From positions 62,001 through 126,000 of the forward strand of contig NZ_JACYXK010000025.1 of NCBI RefSeq assembly GCF_014842975.1: a stretch of DNA of 64,000 nucleotides, in the 5' to 3' direction. Positions 20,124 to 28,293 of the stretch are shown here, in pieces. This DNA comes from Rhodanobacter sp. DHB23 (lineage in GTDB: Bacteria; Pseudomonadota; Gammaproteobacteria; Xanthomonadales; Rhodanobacteraceae). The position numbers were made by a program, and so were the translations under genes. The notes beneath the pieces are model-generated. The model was not told the origin of the DNA. It did no database searches and saw only the letters and a program-made list of their open reading frames with translations. Numbering within the stretch: the stretch's first letter is position 1; every line of letters begins with the position of its first letter.

Positions 20124-21775
20124 GGATGGTTCTCCTTTTGCGCGCTTCCATTCGCGCGAAGATCAAAAGGCGGCCTTCCATGGCCGCACTCTTCAATAGA
20201 CTCTTCGGGCCGGCTCTGCGCGGCCTGCCGTTCGATGCGGTTGACGATGGCCAGCGCGGCCTGCGCGGCGGCTTCGACGATGTCGGTGCTGACGCCGTGG
20301 CCGCGCCAGTCGCGCTCGCCGTGGCGTGCGGTGAGCTGGGCTTGGCCCTGGGCGTCGCCGCCCGCGCTCACCGCGCGTACCTGGAATTCGGTGACGTCCA
20401 GCGTGTTGCCGGTGGCGCGTTCGATCGCGCGCAGCACCGCGTCCACCGGGCCGTCGCCGATCGCCGCTTCGCCGGTTTCGCGACCGTCGTCGTGGCGCAG
20501 CTTCACCGAGGCCGAGGCGCTGCCGCCCAGGTGCGTGTTGCTGCTCAGCTGCACCAGTCGCCATGGACCCAGCGCTTCCGGGTCCTGGCCCAGCGCGATG
20601 GCTTCCAGGTCCTCGTCGTGGATCTCGCGCTTCTTGTCGGCCAGGGTCTTGAAGCGCGCGAAGATCACGTCCATCGCGGCCTCGTCGGGGTCATGTCCCA
20701 ACACCTGCAGGCGCTGGCGCAGCGCGGCGCGGCCCGAGTGCTTGCCCAATACCAGCTTGGTCTCGGCAATGCCCACGTCCTGCGGCCGCATGATTTCGTA
20801 GGTGCCGCGGTGCTTGAGCATGCCGTGCTGGTGGATGCCCGACTCGTGCGCGAAGGCGTTGGCGCCCACGATGGCCTTGTTGCGCTGCACGTTCTGGCCG
20901 GTCAGTTCGCTGAGCAGGCGCGAGGCGGGGTAGAGCTTGCGGGTGTCGATGCGCGTGTCGGTGCCGAACCAGGTGCCGCGCACCTTCATCGCCATCACGA
21001 TTTCTTCCAGCGCCGCGTTGCCCGCGCGCTCGCCAATGCCGTTGATGGTGCATTCCACCTGGCGCGCGCCCGCGCTCACGGCGGCGAGGCTGTTGGCCAC
21101 ACCCAGGCCCAGGTCGTTGTGGCAGTGGCTGGAGAACACCACGTGCTGGCCGCGCTTCACGTTGGCGATCAGCCAGGCGAAGCGCTCGGCGATTTCCGTC
21201 GGCGTCATGTAGCCCACGGTGTCCGGCGCGTTCAGCGTGGTGGCGCCCGCGGCGGCGGCGGCGTCGAACACCTCGACCAGGAACTCCGGCTCGGTGCGCA
21301 TCGCGTCCTCGGCCGAGAATTCCACCTCGTGCGCCAGCTGCATGGCGCGTTCCACCGCGGTGACGGCGGTGTCCAGCACCTGCTGCTTGCTCATGTTGAG
21401 CTTGTGCTCGCGGTGCAGCGGGCTGGTGGAGAGGAACACGTGGATGCGCGAGCGCCGCGCCGATTCCAGCGCGCGGCCGGCGCTGTCGATGTCGCCCGGC
21501 ACGCAGCGTGCCAGCGCGCAGGCGGTGGTTTGCGTGAGCATGCCGGCGATTTGTGCGACTGCAGCGAAATCGTCCGGCGAAGCCTGCGGGAAACCCGCCT
21601 CGAGCACGTCCACGCCCAGCGCCTCCAGCATCTGCGCCATGCGCAGCTTGGCGCGCCGGTCCATCGAGAAGCCGGGCGTCTGCTCGCCGTCGCGCAGGGT
21701 GGTGTCGAAGATGCGCACGTGCTCGGCGGCTACGTCGCCGATCTCGCTCTGCGGGTCGTTCTGCTGGGTTTCCAT
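20120..21775 (-). CDS. leuA: 2-Isopropylmalate synthase
   Basis: This first enzyme of the leucine branch condenses acetyl-CoA with 2-oxoisovalerate. It begins [18 protein letters not shown], binds a divalent metal through [16 protein letters not shown], and carries the C-terminal allosteric domain ([32 protein letters not shown]). About 551 residues, with a 30-40-residue polar tail ([16 protein letters not shown]...) beyond the usual end. A GGAGCC site precedes the ATG. It is the first structural gene after the attenuator at 21813-21850. Confidence 0.97.
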   Translation of the reverse strand: METQQNDPQSEIGDVAAEHVRIFDTTLRDGEQTPGFSMDRRAKLRMAQMLEALGVDVLEAGFPQASPDDFAAVAQIAGMLTQTTACALARCVPGDIDSAGRALESARRSRIHVFLSTSPLHREHKLNMSKQQVLDTAVTAVERAMQLAHEVEFSAEDAMRTEPEFLVEVFDAAAAAGATTLNAPDTVGYMTPTEIAERFAWLIANVKRGQHVVFSSHCHNDLGLGVANSLAAVSAGARQVECTINGIGERAGNAALEEIVMAMKVRGTWFGTDTRIDTRKLYPASRLLSELTGQNVQRNKAIVGANAFAHESGIHQHGMLKHRGTYEIMRPQDVGIAETKLVLGKHSGRAALRQRLQVLGHDPDEAAMDVIFARFKTLADKKREIHDEDLEAIALGQDPEALGPWRLVQLSSNTHLGGSASASVKLRHDDGRETGEAAIGDGPVDAVLRAIERATGNTLDVTEFQVRAVSAGGDAQGQAQLTARHGERDWRGHGVSTDIVEAAAQAALAIVNRIERQAAQSRPEESIEECGHGRPPFDLRANGSAQKENHP

Positions 21776-21812
21776 CGCTGGCTCCGCTGTGTGGGTGCGG
21801 CGCCGAGGGCAA

Positions 21813-21850
21813 CAAAAAACCCCGCTCCATTTCTGGTGCGGGGTTCTTCG
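21813..21850 (-). terminator. Intrinsic terminator acting as ilv-leu attenuator
   Basis: Read on the minus strand, AACCCCGCACC pairs with GGAGCGGGGTT-type sequence around a short A-rich loop, followed directly by TTTTTTG. It lies between the leader peptide stop (21891) and the leuA start (21775). This is the classic place for a transcription attenuator. Confidence 0.88.
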
Positions 21851-21890
21851 GGTGTTTTCAGGTTCTTTCTAGCTACCTGGACACATGCCC

Positions 21891-22028
21891 TCAGCCCGCA
21901 CCTCCGTTGGTAATAAGGAGTACGAGTACAAGGGCAAGAAGGAGCGTGCCGCGAAGCCGCAGCAGGCCGGCGACCGTCGGAGGACGGTTCAGGGCGGCGG
22001 TGCTGCGGTGGCTGTTGCGCTGCGACAT
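21891..22028 (-). CDS. ilv-leu operon leader peptide
   Basis: This is a 45-residue reading frame starting MSQRNSHRST and ending LITNGGAG, with the run LLLALVLVLLI encoded at 21912-21944. A dense run of Leu, Val and Ile codons just before an intrinsic terminator is the hallmark of a branched-chain attenuator peptide: stalling on uncharged Leu, Val or Ile tRNA would favour an antiterminator. The start at 22028 lies one to three bases from the inferred transcription start, so it may be translated from a leaderless transcript. An earlier in-frame ATG at 22052 lies inside the promoter and is less likely. Confidence 0.85.
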   Translation of the reverse strand: MSQRNSHRSTAALNRPPTVAGLLRLRGTLLLALVLVLLITNGGAG

Positions 22029-22035
22029 GTCATCG

Positions 22036-22064
22036 ACCGTACGCTTGCCCATCCGGCATGTCAA
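22036..22064 (-). promoter_or_regulatory. Promoter of the ilv-leu operon
   Basis: On the minus strand a perfect -35 box TTGACA (22064-22059) is followed after 17 bases by TACGGT (22041-22036). An A-tract GAAAAAAGTG lies just upstream of the -35 and could act as an UP element. Predicted initiation is near 22030, next to the leader ATG. Confidence 0.65.
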
Positions 22065-22110
22065 CACTTTTTTCATGACGATTTTTCAGAAGCGACCGGA
22101 GGCGTGGTTT

Positions 22111-22140
22111 GGACGTATGGATGGATAGCCGTCCATACGC
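22111..22140. promoter_or_regulatory. Palindromic operator candidate upstream of ilv-leu
   Basis: CGTATGGA (22114-22121) and TCCATACG (22132-22139) form an 8-bp perfect inverted repeat with ten bases between them. It lies about 50 bp upstream of the -35 box. The same half-site occurs before the threonine operon at 45518-45541. The regulator is not known from the sequence. Confidence 0.5.
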
Positions 22141-22180
22141 CAGCGTCTTGATGGATTGGGGCGGGTGTCGCGGGCGTGCA

Positions 22181-22194
22181 TGAAAGCGTTTTCT
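22181..22194. promoter_or_regulatory. LacI-family operator candidate, distal
   Basis: TGAAAGCGTTTTCT matches the LacI-family consensus TGNAARCGNTTNCA at all but the last position. It lies about 250 bp upstream of the lacI-type gene and could form a loop with the proximal site at 22381. Confidence 0.5.
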
Positions 22195-22380
22195 TGTCCG
22201 GCGTCGATTCCGCCTGGCATGCAGCGGTGCACGGCAGTTTCCGGACATGAAAGATGCTGCGTCGCGAAAAAGCATCATCCAAGGCATTTGTCGGTGTTTT
22301 TCGCGATATATGGCTGGTTGGTCGAATTTGCTTCCGTTCTGCAGCAAAGGTGCCGCAAGCATTTGCTTTACAAGCTTCCA

Positions 22381-22394
22381 TGAAAACGTTTACG
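22381..22394. promoter_or_regulatory. LacI-family operator candidate, proximal
   Basis: TGAAAACGTTTACG matches TGNAARCGNTTNCA except at the final base. It is about 50 bp upstream of the regulator start, so it is a plausible autoregulation site for the regulator and TonB receptor genes. Confidence 0.6.
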
Positions 22395-22446
22395 TTCGCC
22401 CTGCGCTCGCGTCCGGGAGGCGCGAATTCGGCGGGGAGGCATGCAA

Positions 22447-23502
22447 GTGACGGCAACGATCAAGGACGTGGCACGCGAAGCCAAGGTCTCCGTGGCCTCG
22501 GTATCGCGCGCCCTGAATGGCTCGGGCGGCGTGACGCCTGCAACCGAACAGCGCATCCGCGAGGCGGCCACGCGCCTGCGCTACGTGCCGCACGGGGCTG
22601 CCCGCAGCCTGATCACCAAGCGCACGCATACCGTGGGCGCGCTGATGCCCGACCTGCACGGCGAATTCTTCTCGGAGCTGATCCGCGGCATCGACCTGGA
22701 AGCGCGCTCGCACGGCCTGCACCTGCTGGTCTCCAGTTCGCACGACGGCGTGGACGATGCGGCGGCGGCGCTGCGCGCCATGCAGGGCCGGGTGGACGGC
22801 ATCGTGATCCTCTCCTCGCCGCGCGTCGATGCGGCCTTCCTCGACGCCAACCTGCCCGAGGGCCTGCCCACCGTGCTGCTCAACAGCGGCGTGAAGGGCA
22901 CCGCCCACGCCGTGTTGAACATCGACAACTTCGCGGGCACCTACGCGATGGTGCGCCACCTGGCCGGCCTCGGGCACAAGCGCATCGCCCTGGTCAGCGG
23001 GCCGAAGGACAACTTCGACGCGCAGCAGCGCGAGGCGGGCTTCCGCGCCGCGATGGCCGAGCTCGCGCCGAACGAGCCGTTGCGCGTGGTGGCCGGCGAT
23101 TTCAGCGAGCAGTCCGGCTATCAGGCGGGTCTGGAGCTGCTGGCGCTGAAGACGCGTCCCCAGGCCGTGTTCGCCGCCAACGACATGATGGCCGTGGGCT
23201 GCCTGCAGGCCTTCAAGGAAGCCGGTGTCGAGGTGCCGGGCGAGATCGCCCTGGCCGGCTTCGACGACATCCCGATCGCGCGCTACGTCACGCCGTCGCT
23301 GAGCACGGTGCGCGTGCGCATCGCGGACCTGGGCAAGAACGCCATGGATCTGCTGGCCGACCTGATGGATCGCCCGGGAGTGTCGGCCGCCTCTGTACAC
23401 ACGCTCGGCTGCGACATCGTCGTGCGCGAATCCTGCGGGGCCCAGCGCGGCGCAGCCGCAGGTGCCACAACCAAGAAGACGCAACGCAAACCGGTTCGAT
23501 AA
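22447..23502 (+). CDS. LacI-family transcriptional regulator of the carbohydrate locus
   Basis: The protein begins with a LacI helix-turn-helix, TIKDVAREAKVSVASVSRALNGSGGVTP, followed by the hinge (RYVPHGAARSLITKRTHTVGALMPDL) and a periplasmic-binding-protein-like sensor domain to residue 350. GGGGAGG lies only one base from the ATG at 22441 but eight bases from the in-frame GTG at 22447, so GTG is the better start. It sits 19 bp upstream of the TonB receptor gene and almost certainly shares its transcript. Consensus operators at 22181, 22381 and 37925 outline its probable regulon. The effector sugar is unknown. Confidence 0.92.
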   Translation: MTATIKDVAREAKVSVASVSRALNGSGGVTPATEQRIREAATRLRYVPHGAARSLITKRTHTVGALMPDLHGEFFSELIRGIDLEARSHGLHLLVSSSHDGVDDAAAALRAMQGRVDGIVILSSPRVDAAFLDANLPEGLPTVLLNSGVKGTAHAVLNIDNFAGTYAMVRHLAGLGHKRIALVSGPKDNFDAQQREAGFRAAMAELAPNEPLRVVAGDFSEQSGYQAGLELLALKTRPQAVFAANDMMAVGCLQAFKEAGVEVPGEIALAGFDDIPIARYVTPSLSTVRVRIADLGKNAMDLLADLMDRPGVSAASVHTLGCDIVVRESCGAQRGAAAGATTKKTQRKPVR

Positions 23503-23524
23503 AAGACCTTCGGAGGGGAGTTAC

Positions 23525-26500
23525 ATGAGCAGTCGCAAGATCTTCAACATCAGGCAACGCCTGCTGCCGGCCGCCGTGGTCGCGGCGATGGCCGCTTCGG
23601 CGCCGGGCATCGTGATGGCGCAGTCGGCCAATGCGACCTTGCGCGGCAAGGGCCCGGCCAACGCCACCGTGACGGCCAAGAACGTGGCCACCGGCGCGGT
23701 GCGCGTCACGCAGACCGGCAAGGACGGCGCCTACGCGCTGGTGGGCCTGCCGCCGGGCACCTACACCGTGGATGCCGGCGCCGGCACGCAGCGTACCGTC
23801 ACGCTCAGCGTGGCCTCGGTGGGCACGCTGGATTTCAGCGGCCCGGGCACCGCCACCACGGCTTCCGCGGCGAATGCGACCACGCTGGGCGCGGTCAACG
23901 TGCAGGGCACGGCGCTGGAGGAAGTGAAGACCTCCGAAGTCGGCACCACCATTTCGGTGCAGCAGATCGCCAACCTGCCGCAGATCACGCGCAACTTCCT
24001 CGAGTTCGCGGACATCGTGCCCGGCATGATGTTCCAGACCGAGAACGGCAAGACCTCGATCCACGCCGGCGCGCAGCCGGACGGCAACATGAACGTGTTC
24101 ATCGACGGCGTGGGCCAGAAGAACTACGTGCACGGCGGCGCGATGGCCGGCCAGGCCGGCCCCAACCACGACGGCGACGTGGGCAACCCGTTCCCGCAGC
24201 TGGCGATCGGCGAGTACAAGGTCATCACCTCGAACTACAAGGCCGAGTTCGACCAGATCTCCTCGGCGGCGATCGTGGCCGAAACGCAGTCGGGCACCAA
24301 CGAGTTCCACGGCGAGGCCTACGAGACGTTCAACAGCAGCAACTGGCGCGCGGAGACGCCGGCCGAGGAATACGCGGGCAAGAAGACCAACGGCACGCAG
24401 CACGAATACGGCGGCTCGTTCGGCGGCCCCATCATCCAGGACAAGCTGCATTTCTTCGTGGCCTACGAAGGCAAGTCGTTCGCCACGCCGACCACCACCA
24501 CCGGCTCCACGAACACCTACGACAACATCCCGCAGAACAACTTCCTGCCGGACAGCGCGAAGGCGCAGCTCGGGCCGACCTCGATGCCGTTCAAGGAGAA
24601 CCTCTGGTTCGGCAAGCTGGACTACGAGCCGACGACCCGCGACCGCTTCGAGCTGAGCACCTCGCTGCGCACGGAAAACCAGATCTACGGCGCAGGCGAC
24701 ACCACGGCGGCGTCGGCGCTCTACAAGTACCAGAACAAGGACAAGCACGTCGACGCGCGTTGGCAGCACAGCGCCGACTCGTGGTTCAACGAGTTCACGT
24801 GGAACTACCAGAACACGCTGGACCAGCCGTCCCCGCTGACCGATTCGCCCGCCACCACCTATTTCTGGAACAGCCCGGCCCCGGCCGGCGCGGTGCTGAC
24901 GATCAACGGCCAGGATCCGCGCCAGTATTTCTCGGCGCGCCAGATCGGCAACACCCTGCAGGACAACCTCACCTTCAACGACATCGACTGGCACGGCGAC
25001 CACGTGATCAAGATGGGCGTGAAGTACTCGCAGGTGACCTTGAGCGACCGCGACAGCTCCACCTCGGCGGACTATTTCTACAACGTCGGCCCCGACGGCA
25101 CGGAAACCACGCCGTATGAAGTGGTGTTCGGCAAATTGAACAACGGCCTGCCGTTGACGGCCGTCTCGCACAACAAGCAGTTCGGTGCCTACATCCAGGA
25201 CGATTGGGACGTGACCGACAAGCTGCAGCTGAACCTCGGCGTGCGCTGGGATTACGAGCGCACGCCCGAGTGGCTCAACTTCCACACGCCGCAGTCGGTG
25301 CTCGACGCGCTTTACGCGCCGACCTACCAGTTCAACGGCCAGACCATCAACAACTCCTACGCGCAGTCGCTGGCGATGGGCGGCGTCAACGTCGCCAACT
25401 ACATCAGCACGGGCAGCAACCGCAAGGCGCAGAAGGGTGAAATCCAGCCGCGCCTCGGTTTCTCGTATGACCTGAATGGCGACGAGGAGCACGTGATCTT
25501 CGGCGGCGTCGGCCGCGCCTACGACCGCAACCTGTTCGGCCTGCTCTCGCTGGAGAACACCAAGAACGCGTTGTCCGAGCCGCAGGTCTATTTCGAGAGC
25601 CCGTCGGGCGCCAGCAACGGCAGCGCCAACGGCGGCGGCGTGCAGTGCCTGCCGGGCGCGGCCAACGGCACCACCTGCTTCGTGTGGGACCCGAAGTACT
25701 ACAACGCGGCCAACCTGCAAGGGCTGGGCAGCGGCGTCGGCGAAGTCGACATGGTCAACAACAACCTCAAGTCGCCGTACTCCGACCAGTTCAGCCTCGG
25801 CATGCGCAACAAGCTGGGCGACTGGAACATCACCACCACGTTCCAGCGCATCAACCAGTACGACACCGTGGTCGGCTGGCTGGGCAACCGCTATCCCAAC
25901 GGCCAGTTCTACCAGAACGGCACGCAGTGGGGCAGCCCCGGCGTGCCGGGCATCGGCGGCCTGATCCTGTGGGACAACGGCGGCACCACGTACAACAGCT
26001 CGTTCCTCGTGTCCGCCGAAAAGCCCTATACCGACGAAAGCGGCTGGGGCATGACCATCGCCTACACCTACACGCACGCGACGGAAAACCATCCGTACCA
26101 GGATCCGTCCTACGCGTTCGACCTGCCGCGTCCCTACCTCTACCCGTTCACCACTTCCAGCGTTGCGCCGAAGCATCGCCTGGTGGTCAGCGGCACGTAC
26201 AAGGGGCCGTGGGACATCATGCTGGGCGCGAAGTTGATCCTGTCCACGCCGATCCCGAGCAACACCATCTGCGGTGTCGCCGACTACGGCACCGACGAGT
26301 GCGGCGCGCAGATGGTGGATGGGCAGTGGGCCAACGCATGGCCGGTGACGGGCGTGCCGAGTGGCGGTGGCCACTTCCTTTTCGGTGGGCCGATCTTCGG
26401 CTACCGCGAGGTCGATCTGCAGGCCACCAAGAACGTCGACCTCGGCCATGGCTTCACCCTGCAGGTGCGTGCCGATGCGCTCAACGTGTTCAATTTCCAC

Positions 26501-26623
26501 AACTACGCCGATGTGGTCGGTGCGTACGGCAGCAATGGCCAGTACGCGCCGTACTACAACACCGTCGGCAACATCTACGGCGTGCCGCGCACGTTCAAGC
26601 TGACGGCCGACGTCAAGTTCTGA
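23525..26623 (+). CDS. TonB-dependent receptor, Oar-like with N-terminal CarboxypepD-reg domain
   Basis: A strong ribosome binding site (GGAGGGGAG) precedes this ATG. Residues 1-32 are a signal peptide ending VMA-QS. Residues about 38-85 form a carboxypeptidase-regulatory-like beta-sandwich (TVTAKNVATGAVRVTQTGKDGAYALVGLPPGTY). The plug starts near residue 120 (VGTTISVQQIANLPQITRNFLEFADIVPGMMF), and the rest is a large outer-membrane barrel ending in the aromatic FKLTADVKF. It should import a large carbohydrate or its fragments across the outer membrane with TonB energy. It follows the LacI regulator and is followed by an intrinsic terminator. Confidence 0.93.
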   Translation: MSSRKIFNIRQRLLPAAVVAAMAASAPGIVMAQSANATLRGKGPANATVTAKNVATGAVRVTQTGKDGAYALVGLPPGTYTVDAGAGTQRTVTLSVASVGTLDFSGPGTATTASAANATTLGAVNVQGTALEEVKTSEVGTTISVQQIANLPQITRNFLEFADIVPGMMFQTENGKTSIHAGAQPDGNMNVFIDGVGQKNYVHGGAMAGQAGPNHDGDVGNPFPQLAIGEYKVITSNYKAEFDQISSAAIVAETQSGTNEFHGEAYETFNSSNWRAETPAEEYAGKKTNGTQHEYGGSFGGPIIQDKLHFFVAYEGKSFATPTTTTGSTNTYDNIPQNNFLPDSAKAQLGPTSMPFKENLWFGKLDYEPTTRDRFELSTSLRTENQIYGAGDTTAASALYKYQNKDKHVDARWQHSADSWFNEFTWNYQNTLDQPSPLTDSPATTYFWNSPAPAGAVLTINGQDPRQYFSARQIGNTLQDNLTFNDIDWHGDHVIKMGVKYSQVTLSDRDSSTSADYFYNVGPDGTETTPYEVVFGKLNNGLPLTAVSHNKQFGAYIQDDWDVTDKLQLNLGVRWDYERTPEWLNFHTPQSVLDALYAPTYQFNGQTINNSYAQSLAMGGVNVANYISTGSNRKAQKGEIQPRLGFSYDLNGDEEHVIFGGVGRAYDRNLFGLLSLENTKNALSEPQVYFESPSGASNGSANGGGVQCLPGAANGTTCFVWDPKYYNAANLQGLGSGVGEVDMVNNNLKSPYSDQFSLGMRNKLGDWNITTTFQRINQYDTVVGWLGNRYPNGQFYQNGTQWGSPGVPGIGGLILWDNGGTTYNSSFLVSAEKPYTDESGWGMTIAYTYTHATENHPYQDPSYAFDLPRPYLYPFTTSSVAPKHRLVVSGTYKGPWDIMLGAKLILSTPIPSNTICGVADYGTDECGAQMVDGQWANAWPVTGVPSGGGHFLFGGPIFGYREVDLQATKNVDLGHGFTLQVRADALNVFNFHNYADVVGAYGSNGQYAPYYNTVGNIYGVPRTFKLTADVKF

Positions 26624-26650
26624 TCGGCCGATCGGTAGCTGTCTCCCCAG

Positions 26651-26684
26651 CGCATGGCCCAGGGCATCGGGTCATGCGTTTTTC
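26651..26684 (+). terminator. Intrinsic terminator after the TonB receptor
   Basis: CGCATGGCCC pairs with GGGTCATGCG around a short loop and is followed by TTTTTC. It would reduce read-through from the receptor gene into the halogenase-like and glycosidase genes, allowing high receptor expression. Confidence 0.75.
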
Positions 26685-26752
26685 TTCGGCGGCCACGCGT
26701 TGCGCGTGGTCGTCACTAACATGAGTCACCTTCCTGCCGGGCCCTGCATGCC

Positions 26753-28270
26753 ATGAACGATCACATTCGAACCGTGCTCATCGTTGGTGGCGGCACCGCC
26801 GGCTGGATGGCGGCCGCGGCGTTCGCCAAGACGCTCGGCAGCGACTGCGCGATACGCCTGGTCGAGTCCGAGGAGATCGGCACGGTCGGCGTGGGCGAGG
26901 CCACGGTGCCGCACCTTTCCTATTTCAACCGTTTCCTGGAGATCGACGAGGCGGAGTTCGTCCGCCAGACCCAGGGCACGTTCAAGCTCGGCATCCAGTT
27001 CAACGACTGGGGCAAGCCGGGCGATTCGTACATCCACGGTTTCGGCAGCATCGGCCACGACATCGCCATGCAGCCGTTCCACCAGTTGTGGCTGCGCGCG
27101 CACAAGCTGGGGCTGGCGGGCGACATCGGCGATTACTCGATCAACACGCTGGCCGCGCCGCGCGGCCGGTTCATGGCTTCGCCCAGGGACGCGCCGCCGT
27201 CGTCGCCGCTGGCGAACATCGCCTATGCCTACCACTTCGATGCGGGCCGCTACGCCCGCCATCTGCGCGGCTATGCCGAAAGCCGCGGCGTGCGCCGCAC
27301 CGAAGGCAAGATCGCCCAGGTGCTGCTGCGTCCCGACGACGGCTTCGTGGAGGCCGTGCAGCTGGAAAGCGGCGAGCGCATCGAGGCCGAGCTGTTCATC
27401 GACTGCTCCGGCTTCCGCGGCCTGCTGATCGAGCAGGCGCTGCACACCGGCTACGAGGAATGGACGCAGTGGCTGCCCTGCGACCGCGCGCTGGCGGTGG
27501 CGTGCGAGAAGGTGGGGCCGCCCACGCCGTATACCCGCTGCACCGCGCGCGATGCGGGCTGGCAGTGGCGCATCCCGTTGCAGCACCGCACGGGCAACGG
27601 CTACGTCTATGCCAGCCAGCACATCAGCGACGACGAGGCCGCCGCCACCCTGCTGGCGAACCTGGACGGCAAGGCATTGGGCGATCCGCGCCCGCTGCGC
27701 TTCGTCACCGGGCGGCGCAGGCAGGCGTGGAACCGCAACGTGGTGTCGCTGGGCCTGGCCAGCGGCTTCATGGAGCCGCTGGAATCCACCAGCATCTACA
27801 TGATCCAGTCGGGCATCATGCGGCTGTTGAGCCTGATGCCGCGCCGCGATTTCAGCCCGGTGCTGCGCGACCGCTACAACGCGCAGGTCGCGGTGGAGTC
27901 CGAGCGCATCCGCGATTTCCTGATACTGCATTACAAGGCCACGCAGCGCGACGGCAGCGCGTTCTGGCGACAGTGCCGCGACATGCCGATACCCGCCGCG
28001 CTGCAGGACACCATCGACCTGTTCCGCGACACCGGCAGCTTCTTCCGCGAGGGTTTCGAGGAAATGTTCGGCCTGGTCAGCTGGGTGCAGGTGATGATCG
28101 GGCAGGGCATCATGCCCGCGCGTTGCCATCCGCTGGCGGAGCAGATGCCGGAAGCCGATCTCCGCCAGTTCATGCAAGGCGTGCGTCAGGTGCTGGAAAG
28201 CTGCGTGGACGCCATGCCGCCCCACGAGGCTTTCATCGCGCGGCATTGCGCGGCGGCGATGGCCGCTTGA
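26753..28270 (+). CDS. Flavin-dependent tryptophan halogenase-like protein
   Basis: The 505-residue protein starts with a Rossmann FAD motif, VLIVGGGTAGWMAAAAFAK. The lysine matching the catalytic lysine of PrnA/RebH lies in GTFKLGIQF, the halogenase signature WxWxIP is present as WQWRIP, and the glutamate of MEPLESTSIYMIQSG matches the catalytic Glu region. All landmark residues for a two-component FADH2 halogenase are therefore retained. No flavin reductase is encoded next to it. Related genes are often paired with TonB-dependent receptors in sugar loci of Xanthomonadales and Caulobacterales, where the substrate is unknown. It lacks a signal peptide and is probably cytoplasmic. Confidence 0.9.
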   Translation: MNDHIRTVLIVGGGTAGWMAAAAFAKTLGSDCAIRLVESEEIGTVGVGEATVPHLSYFNRFLEIDEAEFVRQTQGTFKLGIQFNDWGKPGDSYIHGFGSIGHDIAMQPFHQLWLRAHKLGLAGDIGDYSINTLAAPRGRFMASPRDAPPSSPLANIAYAYHFDAGRYARHLRGYAESRGVRRTEGKIAQVLLRPDDGFVEAVQLESGERIEAELFIDCSGFRGLLIEQALHTGYEEWTQWLPCDRALAVACEKVGPPTPYTRCTARDAGWQWRIPLQHRTGNGYVYASQHISDDEAAATLLANLDGKALGDPRPLRFVTGRRRQAWNRNVVSLGLASGFMEPLESTSIYMIQSGIMRLLSLMPRRDFSPVLRDRYNAQVAVESERIRDFLILHYKATQRDGSAFWRQCRDMPIPAALQDTIDLFRDTGSFFREGFEEMFGLVSWVQVMIGQGIMPARCHPLAEQMPEADLRQFMQGVRQVLESCVDAMPPHEAFIARHCAAAMAA

Positions 28271-28293
28271 GTCCTACTGTCGCGAGGCCTGCC

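Noticed and set aside
22065-22440. Short open frames between the ilv-leu promoter and the LacI gene
   Set aside because: They overlap the operator and promoter signals, lack ribosome binding sites and show no family features.
23288-26500. 1070-residue open frame antisense to the TonB receptor
   Set aside because: It is a high-GC shadow of the receptor gene: it lacks a recognisable domain and has the Val/Arg/His-rich composition typical of antisense frames here.
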